Below are positions 12,422 to 24,032 of a DNA stretch of 64,000 nt, one piece after another. Both the position numbers and the translations under genes were made by a program. Each line of letters begins with the position of its first letter. Positions within the stretch are counted from its first letter, which is position 1. Source of the stretch: Gautieria morchelliformis (taxonomy: Eukaryota; Basidiomycota; Agaricomycetes; Gomphales; Gomphaceae). The DNA lies in the NCBI GenBank assembly GCA_015179125.1, contig WHVA01000348.1, positions 60,182 through 124,181 of the forward strand. The letters are read 5' to 3'. The notes under the pieces are model-generated. The model was not told the origin of the DNA. It was given only the letters and a program-made list of their open reading frames with translations, and searched no databases.

Positions 12422-13447
12422 TTATTTTTCAGACCTCTGCACCAGCTGCTTGATGGCGGGCTCCAATTTCGCAACATGATCTGGGCTGTGGAGCCCCTTG
12501 CCTACATATGCTTCGATTCATTATAATAGATACACCTAGAACGAAACTACGAACCGACGATGAGGCGAATCTCACTGTCTCCACGAGATTGCGCCTCCTG
12601 GATGGCACGTTCGCTGTGGATAATGGCTTCATTCACGTAGAGTCCATGTCTACCCCAAGTCCTACGTTAATACGAGTTACACGCATTCTTTTATCGCTCA
12701 CAGATCAATCTCTCCCGGGTTGCTATCCTGGTGACTAGATAAATCAACACTACAAGGTTGCCGGAAAGCAACATACCGTGTTATTGGCTGCATCATGTAG
12801 TGATGCAAATTAACAGACAAGTAAAACGATCCAGATGACAGTTACCTTTAAATATCCAGTCACTTGCCTGAGCGTTGAGGTTGTTCATCTGCTTCTGATG
12901 AGCACGTCCTTTATTTGACAGCTCCTTGGCTAGGGCGCCATTATGGGCTTCATATGCACTCTTGCTTTCCTTAAAACACCTTGCCATGGCATCCCCCTCC
13001 TCATTTGCACGTGTACGGAGTTGCTTGAAGTGCTCATTGTCTTGGTTAATCAAGTTCCCATTCTATTGAACATCAACGTGATTACTTAGGATTGAGCGAC
13101 GACTCAACCGAGAAATATCCTTTAACATGAACACGCACCCTATACGGACGGTCACTGGGCGGCTCATGCTCTGAAGCACGAATAGGTGGAGATGAAGGTG
13201 GGCGTGAATGGCCTACGGGAGTCACTTTAACTCGAGGTGGACGTGAATGGCCTGTGGGAGCCACTCCAAGTTGAGGTGGATGCGTAACCGTTCCATATGA
13301 AGGTCTGTGCTGCGGACGCTCGTGTGCCTCTGCATTCTGTCCTCCCTGAACGTCGCTTGGAAGGATGCATAGAAGTTGCTGCAGCACACGAAAGACGCTA
13401 CCCAGCAGAGAAGACATCCCCAGAAGTCCCGAAACCGCCTCCGGCAC
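12422..13447 (-). CDS. Smr-domain protein with DUF1771 (putative nuclease)
   Basis: Six exons (13447-13139, 13062-12846, 12787-12777, 12727-12702, 12649-12555, 12501-12422) give 245 aa. Residues 1-105 are variable, Pro-rich, with repeated HSRPP blocks. DUF1771 follows, with LRTRANEEGDAMARCFKESK and NGALAKELSNKGRAHQ. The Smr domain has the two hallmark motifs: DLHGLYVNEAI (DLHG) and VGKGLHS (GxG). Fungal and animal DUF1771-Smr proteins include Cue2/N4BP2-type endonucleases that cleave stalled mRNAs, although this short version lacks visible CUE domains. Exons of 11 and 26 nt are required to keep frame and restore the expected IFKANNTDSNPGEIDLHG order. The start exon is less certain than the rest. 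Confidence 0.8.
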
Positions 13448-13669
13448 TCATAATGGTACTTAACTGATGAATTCAAGGTCAGATACTCCGATTGGACTCC
13501 GTTTACGGTGCTTTTAGACGCCTTAGCTAATGTTGATGGCTACCATATATATTTTTCTCGCGGAGGTAAAGTATTAATCCTAAAGCAGGCCCCTGAGGAT
13601 TTGATGATTGGCTGGAACTACTCTCTACTACATTTTCATCACTGTGAAACTCTGCTGCGCGTTCACGAT

Positions 13670-14853
13670 ATGTTACGCGTCAGACATGGTCAGACTGTTC
13701 GCCAGACATATAGACTGGGGCAGAGACAGACCCATGTCCTGACTCACAACCCAAGGAAGCAAGGTCCAGGGCGCAGTAGCTCCCATTTGCCCAAGGGTTT
13801 CTCACATGCCGCTTCTAAGCTTCCGCCTTTCAATGCGGCTCCTTCGTTTTCTCTAACAGGCCCCCCTAACCCAGGGTGGAAGTATGGGGAAGGGTATGAA
13901 GCTTCCGCAGGAGCAGATGAATGGGCGAAAGGAGAGGAGGGCGGATGGAAGTCGATCGATACTGGCAGTATACCTCCGAGGTATGTCGCAAAGCGAACGT
14001 GTGTCGTCGTGACTTCCACCAGTTCATTTAGAGAATTATATCCTCTAATGATCAGCGGTATCATTCCAAGACCGGTAGCTTTTGTATCCTCTCTATCTGT
14101 CTCAGGCGTACACAACCTGGCGCCATTCAGGTTGGTGGAACCCGCTCGATGCAAGGAAGTTAGGCTCATTTTTTTTACTTAGTTACTTCTCCATGGTATA
14201 GCGTACTCCATGTGTGTAGCCTTCAGCCCTGAATGGATGTAGGTCTCGCACAACCCACCTCTCATCAGCATCTCGTTCCTCCATCCGCGACATAAGGAGA
14301 AGGACACCAGCGAAAACATTCGAGCCACCAAAGGCTTCACGGTTAACATAATATCTGAACCGTTCGTGACGAACGCTAATTTTACGTCTATCGATGCGCC
14401 CGAAGATGTGGATGAGTGGATTGGAAGCGGTCTGACCAAAGAGCCGAGTGTAAGCATGGGATTCTCCTAGTGGTCTCGCCATCACAAATCAACTTGACAT
14501 TACAGACAATCGTAAGCCCTCCCAGAGTCAAAGAGAGTGCATACAGCATGGAATGCGAAGTAGGTGCACACACGGATCATAAGGCGTTGAATGACATCAT
14601 TGTATAGCTCTTCCATCTACACGATCTCTTCCCACCAGGCGCTTCGCAGATGAGCGGGACATTAATTCTGGGTCACGTCCGGGTTATCCACGTCCGAAAC
14701 TCTATCCTCAACGAGAGGGGCACAGTGGACGCAGACAAGCTGCGCCCCGTGGCCCGGCTCGGGGGATTGACGTACGGACGACTGGGTGACTCTTTTGAGC
14801 TTCCTCGGGTGTCTTGGAAGAAGGAGAAGGATGCTGTGCAAGGACTGAAGTAG
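13670..14853 (+). CDS. Flavin reductase-like (FMN-binding split barrel) protein
   Basis: Six exons (13670-13980, 14023-14130, 14183-14195, 14243-14449, 14506-14559, 14608-14853) give 312 aa. The family binds FMN in a split beta-barrel. Members reduce flavins or act as small oxidoreductases. Key blocks are YPLMISGIIPRPVAFVSSLS, GVHNLAPFSYFSM, VSHNPPLISISF, DTSENIRATKGFTVNIIS, DAPEDVDEWIGSGLT, ESAYSMECE and LRPVARLGGLTYGRL, all in family order. A 13-nt exon carries SYFSM. The start is doubtful. The first in-frame ATG near the domain is at 13670, and the frame is open back to 13508. The gene is divergent from the Smr-domain gene. Its substrate is unknown. Confidence 0.82.
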
Positions 14854-15089
14854 AAGGAATGAACCGTGATACGCCAGGCGAGGTATTAACTAACTTAAAT
14901 TTGACAAGTATTTGTGAGAATGAGTCGAAGCCGCAAACACGCGGAACCTAAAACGAGTACCGTTAGGCGTCTCTCATGATCATCGCTCAAGTGACCCTCT
15001 TTAGTACTCCCTCAGTCTTACACACGCGGTTCCCTGCAACTAACCCTCTCCTTAACTCGCAGATCTAGCCTGGATTTGGTGCATCTAAC

Positions 15090-18000
15090 ATGCAGCCCTC
15101 CGACGCTGAACTGCGTGCTGGAGCTGTAGCTAAGCTGAAGCGTGCCACCTCGTTGCCTCGCATCAAGGGTGGCCGCCGTCCACCCATGCTCCCCGAGCCG
15201 CGAGCCGCCAGTGAAGGCGAAAGGAGTAGGGACGGCAGTAGCAGACACGGCGATGACAGCAGCAAGAACGTGACCTCCGATGAGCGCGAGGACGACCAGC
15301 GCGAGCCCACAGATGAGCCTGGACGTCCGGTCGAAGCCGAACAGCCTGAGGAACACGAGCACCCTGAGTCTGACCAACAGCCGTCCTCTCTTCCCCGTGT
15401 CTCTCCCCAACGCAAGCGAAGGTCTAGGTCCCGCTCTCGCTCTCGCTCCAAAGACCTGAAGGATCTCAAACCGTCAAAGACGCCTTCTCCATGTAGCTCC
15501 TCCCCCGAAGCTAAGCTTGACTCCCTTCCCGCCTTCGATGCCATTCCTGTTGTATCCCCGACACCGTCACGTCCTGTTGCGATGCCAGCGGGTGCAAGGC
15601 TTCCTTTTCTCCCGCCCACTGCACCCTCCAGCCCTCCGCCACCAGGCGCTGTGCCTACCCTCCATGACATTCAGCAGCGGGTCGGTGCTGGCCTCCTCCG
15701 GTCTCAAAGTGCCTCCCGCGCCGCCGCCATGCTCAAGCTTACCGGTGCCTCTTCAAATTCCGAGCCGCCCCAACCTTCGCCGTCACCGAAACCACCTTCA
15801 TTATCACGTAGTAACACTGTAACAGGCAGTGAGCGGGCAGTGGCTCGCCAGCGCATGATTGGTCGTCTTCAACACCGCGTGGGTAACCAGGCAGACGAGC
15901 TTATGACAAGTGGTGGCGAAGACATTGCACCTGTCCCGCCAAAGAGGCGGAGGCGGCGTTCTCGAAGGTCATCGGGGACAGGCTCAGCTGCAGGTGCCTC
16001 TGCCATAGTAGACGACCGTGAACCGACGTTCACATCCCCCAATACCCCCATTGTTCCTCCCTCACCCCTGCCTATACAGCAATACCCAGAGTTACCCCAT
16101 CCAGCACTCACTACTCCGACTCTTCTATCGCGGGCGCCGCTCCCACCACTCCCACCTCCCGCTCCGCCTTCTCCCCCACCAGAAGAAGAACGCCCCGTAA
16201 AAGTTGTAGAGTCTCACCCGAGCCCTGTGGCCCTCCAGCAATGGACGTTCCAGCTAGGTTCTCCGCGACGGGATGACGTCGTTATCGAGGATGACGAAGA
16301 ACCTTCTGCTGCTGAATCCGAGCTTTCTCTCCCCCAACCCTCTCCTAGCCCACCTCATACACCCCCACATGATACCCCCCTTGGTCAGGCTGACGTTAAT
16401 GAGCACGATCGGGCTCGTGAACCACACACGTCGGACGCGCCATCTGCATTGACGATATCACCAGGGCATGTTGTGCCAGTAATCATGTCGGCTGACGCCG
16501 TCGCGTCACCCTATAAACAAGATGTTTTCCCCCAAAGCCCCTTCAACACACCTCTAAAGGAACGCACGCGTGATGAGGAGGAGGAGGAAGAGATAGTGTA
16601 CCGTGAGGAGATGAAGGCACGTCGTGTCTGGAGTGAGAAGGTCGTAAATGGTAATGGAATCAAGTGGCCAGGTGATTGTGCGTATAATTACGGTTCATTC
16701 AAGAAGAATGTTTCTGACCATTTTCAGATGCTGCTGAGGAGCCCGTAATTGCTGTTCAAGATGAAGAGGATGAGGACGGAGTAAAACATGGGCCGAACTT
16801 ACCCATGCGTCCTTCACACCGTGATCTTCGCACTACAGCTACACCGTCACCCAATGGCGCGTTCTGTCCGTCACCATCACCCTCCTCTGGGCTTGCTGTT
16901 TCCCGGTCCACTCCAACGCGTGAGTCTGCCGACTCATCCCTTGGGCCATCTCCAGCGCTGGCCAATTTCCCCAATATAACTGGCGTGTTTTCTCAACGAC
17001 CAGAATCTATTACTGACATCGGCACTGACTACGAGGAGGCACATACTGATAAGGCGACGTCAAAGCGTACAGTTGACGGTAACGAAAAGACCACATGGGC
17101 AGCAAAGGTAAAAACGTTCGTGGTGCGGAGTGGTTCTGTGACTGGACGGCGATCTCGAACGAACAGCACAACAAAACGAGAGGAGAAGGCGGTGAATAGG
17201 GAAAGTGGTGCCAGTGGAACCAGCGGAAAAGTAGAACATGCTAGTCACGGTCCTCCTTCAACAGCGCCTCCATCAGCATGGAATTCGCCTGCCGTCTCCC
17301 ACGCACAATTATCGCAGGAACACTCACGCCATTTACCCATGCAGACAACTTCTGCGTCGACATCTTTGCTATCTCTTTCGCCAGTCACTCCTCACCGTGG
17401 TGGTGCTTCGCCTGTTCCTCCTCCCTCTCCAGCCGATTTGGCAAAATATAGTGACGCCAAACTCATGCCCTTCCCTGGACTGGTGAAGCTCGACGAAGAG
17501 CGGAAAAGACAGCGTCCACGGGTTATGTCTGTCTCTGGCTCTGTGTCTTCACCAAATCTGCCGCGCGACGTGGTAGAAACTGTAAATCCCAATAGTGCAA
17601 CGGACACCGAGATTCGAGAACGTAAGCTCTCGCATCAATACTCAGACAGCGGCCTACTGCAAAGATACCGTAATCCTGCGTTTGGTACAGAAACAGAGTT
17701 GTTTCCGACAACCTCAGCACAAACTGCAACTCCCAGCACATCAAGCTCCTCGTGGTTACCCATGTCTCGCAAAGACGTGCGCAAATGGTATCAAGCCAAC
17801 AAGTTTTTCAACCCCCTACAGTCTCCATCATCTTCCATCTCCACGGCTATGATCTCGCTGCCTATCCAAGATGGAAACAGAAGTCTAGGAGCGGAATCTA
17901 GTGCCGCGGTCCAGCAGAAGTTCAATAACTTACTTATGCACAAGCCGAGCAGCGAAAGCACGACGGATTTCGAAGATAGCGCAACCAATACTTCGACGAC

Positions 18001-19879
18001 TCCGAAGGGTAGAGGGAAACCTCGCTTGGCGGACCAGGACACCATGGATCTCCCAGCTGATCCCTTTGCTTCTCCGGAAGTTGTGTCAAGGGTTCAGAGT
18101 CACCAGAGCTCTATCTCGTCAGCCGACAGTGTCTACAAGCGTGATAGCGAGACCGAGGCTGAGGTCGCTTCCCCGGGACCTCCAAATACCAGACCTTCCT
18201 TGTCTATTAACCCAGAACCTGTGACATCTGACCGCTCGTGGACACCGTCGGCCTCACAGACGGATAGCAGCTTGTCATACAAGCCGTCAGACTCGCCAGA
18301 AACACCTGTCCGACCTCCGGACCGCGCTTCAGTAGTGCTTCAACGTCTAGATTCTCTACTATCTCGCGATGCGAATGACCCGAACGCATGGGCGTTTCTT
18401 GAGGACCCTCCACGCAAATTGATTATGTCGTCGTCGGTCACCCAAGTCATCGACTCGAATACCATCCGAGAACGCTTCCTCTTTTTGTTTACCGACATAC
18501 TTGTGGTTGCAAAACCTTTGGAAGCAACGCACAAAGCCATGGATAGGTCATTCATTGTCAAAAGCATCATTGATCTTAACACCGTCCAGGTAATAACGAA
18601 TAGGGATGAAGGCCTGTCTTCTCCTTCTCGACATCCTCTCGTTCAACAGTTCGTGCGCGATTTTGGCATTAATGCAGATAGTGCAGTGACCAACTTGTTG
18701 CAAAGTTCTGGGTTGGATGAAGATCAGGATGCGCTCGGCAAACTCCTGTTCAATACATTCGAGCTTGATCGAACTCGACTCGGTGGTTACCTTAGCAAAA
18801 AGTCCCACAAGGGTGTCTTGAAGTCGTACCTTGATTGTTTCGGATTTTCTGGTGTCAGGATTGATTATGCTCTCCGGACATTCATCTTGTCTATCCGACT
18901 CCCCACTGAGGCTCCAGAACACGCGCAGGAACACCTACTCAATACTTTTGCTAGCAAGTGGTTCGATGCTAATGCCCGAGCTGTTTCCTTTGACAGGGAT
19001 GTCGCGATGAAGCTTGTCCGTATTCTCGTCCAACTGGACAGTCAGATCCACAAAGCGTCCCAAGGCCGTCCAAACGGCTACGATCTCCGAGGCTTAGACT
19101 TCCATGCTGAATGGGAGGCCATAGTTCGAGCGGTCGATCCTCGAGGCTTAATTTCGGACGAATTAATCGATAGTATATATTATTCCCTGCGCGAGGATCC
19201 TCTTCGTTGGGCAGCTGATGCCCAGTACGGTCGCGTGTATTCCATCATGTTCAAGCGACCACCCCCGAACCATTTGGCACATCGTGTGCAATCCGATCCA
19301 ATCACACTACGAATCCCTCATCCTGATCCTCATTTACGCATTCAACTTCACAGTCAGGACGGACTGACGTTCGACCCGCCTGAACTCAACTTTGCGCGGT
19401 CTACGGAGGTAGCCTTTCGTGTGACAGGATTAAGTCTCGGACCCAAGGCTATAATTTTTTCGCTGGTGGGTGCTAATGCGGCGTTTTACATTGGCATCCC
19501 GTTCAGCAAGACCGTGGTGATTGAGCGACACTTTATGCGCAACACATTCCAGGTCGCATTTAGTGACCGACAGGATAGGAAGCGGCGATACATGTTCTCG
19601 GCCGAGGATGCACTCGTTTGCCATCAGTGGGCGTTGTCTTTGAGACAGCCTCGACCAGCGAAGCCGGCACATGATCCAGGCTCGGATGCTGTGCGACAAG
19701 TACAGAAGGCTACCAATGCCTTGTCTCTGGACATCTTGCGGGAAGCAGTGGCAGCACAAAAGCTCAGCGTCCACGACCTCATCGTGATTTGCAAACAAAA
19801 TTCTTTGTTACCCACTGTTCTGCCCAATGTGACAAACGTGAGCAATGCACCCTCTTATGCATCGATGTTTCTCCATTAA
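15090..19879 (+). CDS. Sec7-domain ARF guanine nucleotide exchange factor with PH-like regions
   Basis: Two exons (15090-16671, 16728-19879) give 1577 aa. Such proteins load GTP on ARF GTPases to drive vesicle budding at Golgi, endosome or plasma membrane. Residues 1-1050 are disordered and rich in Ser/Pro, with an RS-like stretch near residue 115. A PH-like segment (about 1076-1155) includes IRERFLFLFTDILVVAKPL. The Sec7 domain spans about 1163-1320 with FNTFELDRTRLGGYLSKKS and LRTFILSIRLPTEAPE. The glutamate in that last motif (about residue 1256) matches the catalytic Glu finger of the usual FRLPGE motif. A second PH-type region covers about 1365-1500 and ends with MFSAEDALVCHQWALSLRQ. The layout resembles fungal SPAC11E3.11c/Syt-type GEFs rather than the large Gea/Sec7 class. 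Confidence 0.87.
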
Positions 19880-20286
19880 CAAAATGAACTCCAGTTGACT
19901 TCCTCGCCTTGATTGCCCTCCATTATTAATTGTGAGCCTCACAATTGTACTAGCATTCTTGACTGTAAGAGTCGCCGTCCTCAACCTAAAAGCTGTGGTT
20001 GATTTATAACCCGCTCCTTTGCATAACAGCTGTACTCCATCGCTGTCTAGTTTTATCATACTTGTCATAGCATCCCTAATTAACTCAGGTGATATGTTTT
20101 CAACGGTCTTACAGTCGACTACTACGGTCTGAACTCGGGGTAATTTATGAGAAATAAACAAGGTCGGCGCTGAAATAGGTGTATACCGAACCCTTTGAGA
20201 GGGGATGGTTATAAAGTGTGTGAAGCCAGCTTGAAATGAGAGGCCAGAGAGATTGCATAATTTGCATTGGCGATAGCGGCTCATTA

Positions 20287-22634
20287 TTACAGTGGATCTC
20301 TTGACCTCCTGGCTTTCGTTCCAGTAGGTTCGGGCCGTAGTGAGCAATAAAGAAAATGCCTTCGTGGCCCGGATGCTGCACCCGCAACGCGGGCACCCAA
20401 AGGGGTTGTATCAGTGCCACTGCCTCGCACGCCCAGACTGAACATACGATCGAATACTACGCGCAGGAAAATGGTTGTTTAAAGAAGTGTGGTATAATGG
20501 AGGGGTAGAGATGAATGACTTACGAGTGGCGGTAAAGCTCTTTGCGGTCGTCTGACAGCTGAGGTGGGTTAACGATAGAGGAGGGCTGACACCTTCCAAT
20601 GTACGCAGGTACCGATACACCATACTTGGCTGACAAGGACCTGATCTGAAATTCAACGACATGCTCGAGACGTCGAAATGTGCTAACCGAAACGAAATAC
20701 TGCGTGGTATGCTTGCTTCCATTTCTCTTCTAAAAGTCTTGCACATATGGCTGAGTCAGGGCAAGTTGAGCACTGTAAAAAAAGGATAAATCCAATGCAT
20801 CGTTTCAGCCAGTCGAGAGAACACCAGCTCACACATTGATATTCCTTGGCCACATTAGTGAGTCCGAGCTTCAACACACGTTCGAGGAACCAGTTCCGTC
20901 TGAGCATGATTTAATGAGCAGCCAGAGTGTTGCGTAGGAATGAAAGACATACCGCTTCTCAAGCTTTAAGAGAGTTTCCTGGGACAGTGTTTGTATCTCA
21001 GAGTCAGACCTTGAATGCATCAGGCGACGACTACTATGTCGCTGAATATAACGCTTACCATCCACCTGGGAGATATCAGCTCTATAAGCACATGCCTACA
21101 AGGTCGCATAACTCACCTGGATTGTCGAGTACAAAACGACTGCTCTCACGATAAAGGTCTTCCTCTTCAAACAATTCTGCTATTCGCATGGCCTTAATGG
21201 GTTTCCCCGCTGCATGCGTAAGGAGGAAATCGAGACAAGCGCGCTGCAGTGATGGTACAACGAGCTTATGTGAAATGTTCATGCTACGAGTCCGAATTAG
21301 TCAGTCAGTAGCCACATGGCCACATGGCCAACCCGGACAAATAGCTTACAGTCCTTCGACGTTATTCCTGCATATAAAGGGTCAGAGTGGGCTCACACGA
21401 AAGGGTAGTGAAGTACCATGTTATTGTGCAGTCGAGGCTAAAAATTTCATTTAGCTTTATGCGGCATGGAAGTAAGTACACGTACTGTGGATATACATAA
21501 CTTAAGAAATCGTGGAACGTGCTTGCCTTGTATCGATCATCAGTATGAATTCATGCGGGGAGGTTAGGCTCACTTTCTCTTCCTTCAGTACAATGATGGC
21601 CTCAGGAACGCGGGAGCTCCTGCGTCGAGGCTGGATTTTAACGGGATGCAAGACAAATTTATCCTTCTCTTCTTCCCTTTCTTCCTCCCTCTCCTTTCTC
21701 TCTTTTTCAGTCGCAGCGTCCTGTGCAGCGATATCCTTCTCCTTTCCCTCCCTACTATACCACCCGCCTTGTAGTTTCACGAGACTACCTACCCGGGCTC
21801 TCTGCTTGGCCTCGTCGTCATTGCTCTCGTCCACAGTCACCTCTGTATCACTTTCACGCTGCGTGTTCCGTGAGGGGTCTTTTATGGGATTCTGACTTGC
21901 TGTGTGTGAGCTAGAAGAGGCAGACGGAGACAAAGGTAGATTATCGGCGGGTGTGTCCTCGAATTGGTCGTCAAGATCATCAACGTCTTCATCTGAGTCC
22001 GGGGCAGGCGCAAAAGTGATACCCTCCGACGGTTCTAGATTAGGTTTGTCGCCAGGAATAACAGGAGGTTGTGAGATTGTGATGACAGAAGACATGGAAA
22101 GTGGCCGTCCTGTTTCTGACCAACTGTGCACGGTGCGTTAATGCTTAATGCAAAACGCGTATGACGACGACACACTTTCCGCTCAACGCAGCTTCGAAAA
22201 ATGGTGACGCAAACAATAGAATATCCTTATGGGCCCTTGTTATCACAAATATGAACAAGAACTCTAGCACAATATGAGTAAATTCACCAAAAAGTTGTTG
22301 ATTCCACAACGATCTTGACAGACCCGGGCCATCTTGCACGCTTCGTGAATGTTTCGTCGATCTCAATAGCAACGTCTTCCAACTCGTCCGTAGACGCAAA
22401 TTCCAGCTCCGAGACTTCAGCAGAGCCACATTCCTCAAGCAGCCATGGCGGTGAGCCCGAGGAGCGAAATACGCCCGAGGCGGCAGCTGTTTCTACCTCT
22501 GGGGAAGAGATGCTACCAACAGATATGTCAGCAGTTGTTGGTATATAAAGTAGTAGCACCAACGAAGACTGTTGTGTGTGGTGTGGTGAACGAGAGTTCC
22601 TGGCTATGAGAATATGGGAGGGGTTAGTAGACAT
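20287..22634 (-). CDS. BTB/POZ-domain protein, basidiomycete family
   Basis: Thirteen exons give 568 aa: 22634-22288, 22235-22176, 22123-21574, 21526-21486, 21437-21417, 21367-21350, 21283-21117, 21065-21059, 21009-20953, 20899-20833, 20772-20688, 20640-20524, 20456-20287. The BTB fold is split by a long acidic, Lys/Glu-rich insertion (exon 3). Its first half has TFWAHKDILLFASPFFEAALSG. Its second half has ASTFHDFLSYVYPHLDCTITW and LMNISHKLVVPSLQRACLDF. A BACK-like helical tail follows (IAELFEEEDLYRESSRFVLDN), then a Cys motif (EYQCCSTCPDSAICARLLEE) and PSMVYRYLRTLEGVSPPLS. BTB proteins often act as dimeric adaptors, for example for Cul3 ligases, but no partner is visible. Exon 8 is only 7 nt. 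The gene is divergent from Mia40 (222 bp apart). Confidence 0.8.
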
Positions 22635-22856
22635 TGGAGTAACTGTGCTCCTTCAAGTACGACGTGGTTCTGACTGTGTTTACGATGTGAACGAGGCTGA
22701 TTAGAGCCCTAGCGTCAAGCTAAGCACGGCCAAACTGCGTCACGGTTTAAAGCTCGAGACGCGGCACATGGCATACATATACAAAGCCGAGACTGACGTA
22801 ATTGTAACTAAATTCGGCTTGCAAAAAGTTAAGAGCTGAGCAAGCCTTTGCCTCTC

Positions 22857-23730
22857 ATGCGGTCTCTTTTACGCCTCCCTTTTCGCCAATCTGTTCGACT
22901 TTTGCATTCTCCGGCTGCACGCCCGCGACCGACACCCGAACGCGCAGCATTAGGGTTTGGAGTGTCAATCGCTGTCGCTGGATATGTTGGTTGGCGAATA
23001 GCAGGGTCCAACCAACACATAGCGTTAGATGCTTTACCAAAAGGTGAGATATCTTCTATTGAGTACCTTCCCTGGATCGACACGGGAAATGGGGTTTATT
23101 TCATAACAGAACCTCCCCAGAACACGAATCATTCCACAGAGCCTATACAGGTCGATGTTCTTGTGGAGAAGGAGAGCGACCGACATTCCAATGGCGAGAT
23201 GGGTCCAGGGTATCCGTCGGGCTCGAATCCCAAGGCAGCTGCCCAGGATGATGATACCGAGCGAAGTCCGCCAAAGAATAGCTCAGCTGAAGAGGAGGAG
23301 GAAGGCCAGAGCGCGTTCAACCCCGCTACAGGCGAGATCAATTGGGACTGTCCTTGCCTTGGGGGAATGGCACATGGACCTTGTGGGCAGCAGTTCCGAG
23401 AAGCGTTCTCATGTTTTGTCTTCTCAGAACAGGAACCAAAAGGTGTTGACTGTATCGAAAAATTCAAGAACATGCAGGACTGCTTTAGAGAACATCCTGA
23501 TGTCTACGGAGAGGGTGAGTCGTTGAATATGCCATCAAATAATGTCTGCGGTTGTTTATGGGCTGATTGCGTGTGCAACAGAAATTGCAGATGACGAGGA
23601 CGATAGTGTTCCCGATCCCTCCGCTGGGGGTCCCAAACCTGCAGATTCTCCTGCCGTCCAGCCCGCATCTGAATTTTCTCGTGACCCCGTCAATAAAGCA
23701 AACGTAGTCATGTCACGGGAAAAACAATGA
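22857..23730 (+). CDS. MIA40: Mitochondrial intermembrane space import protein Mia40
   Basis: Two exons (22857-23514, 23582-23730) give 268 aa. Mia40 is the oxidoreductase that imports and folds small Cys proteins of the intermembrane space, working with Erv1. An Arg-rich presequence ([20 protein letters not shown]) and an inner-membrane anchor ([19 protein letters not shown]) mark the long fungal form. The redox-active CPC motif is C165-P-C167. The twin CX9C helices are C176-C186 and C199-C209 ([11 protein letters not shown] and [11 protein letters not shown]), with FREHPDVYG after them. All seven positions expected in the core are present. ATG 22857 is chosen because it gives the presequence and follows a stop-free but ATG-less stretch. 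The acidic tail is encoded by exon 2. Confidence 0.93.
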
Positions 23731-24032
23731 CAATTGCATACAAAGTAATTTTAATCAAGCTCACCACTCACTCTTCCATCCCTGTTTAGAGGCATCACGC
23801 ACTACGTTTGTCAGAAGAGAGGTTATCATTATTGTGCACGACACCGCAAGGTACAATTCTTTGCCCACATAATGATGAGAGAAGATGAGGCAACACTAAG
23901 ATACAGCGTGGAATCGAGGTGGAATTGATATGCATCGTCAGAAGGGGGAAGGTGATGAAATGTTGAGATTGTTATAATTGGGTTGAGGTTATTGTTGCGG
24001 TCTCGTCTGGTATCATGACTTCCCAGGTCCAC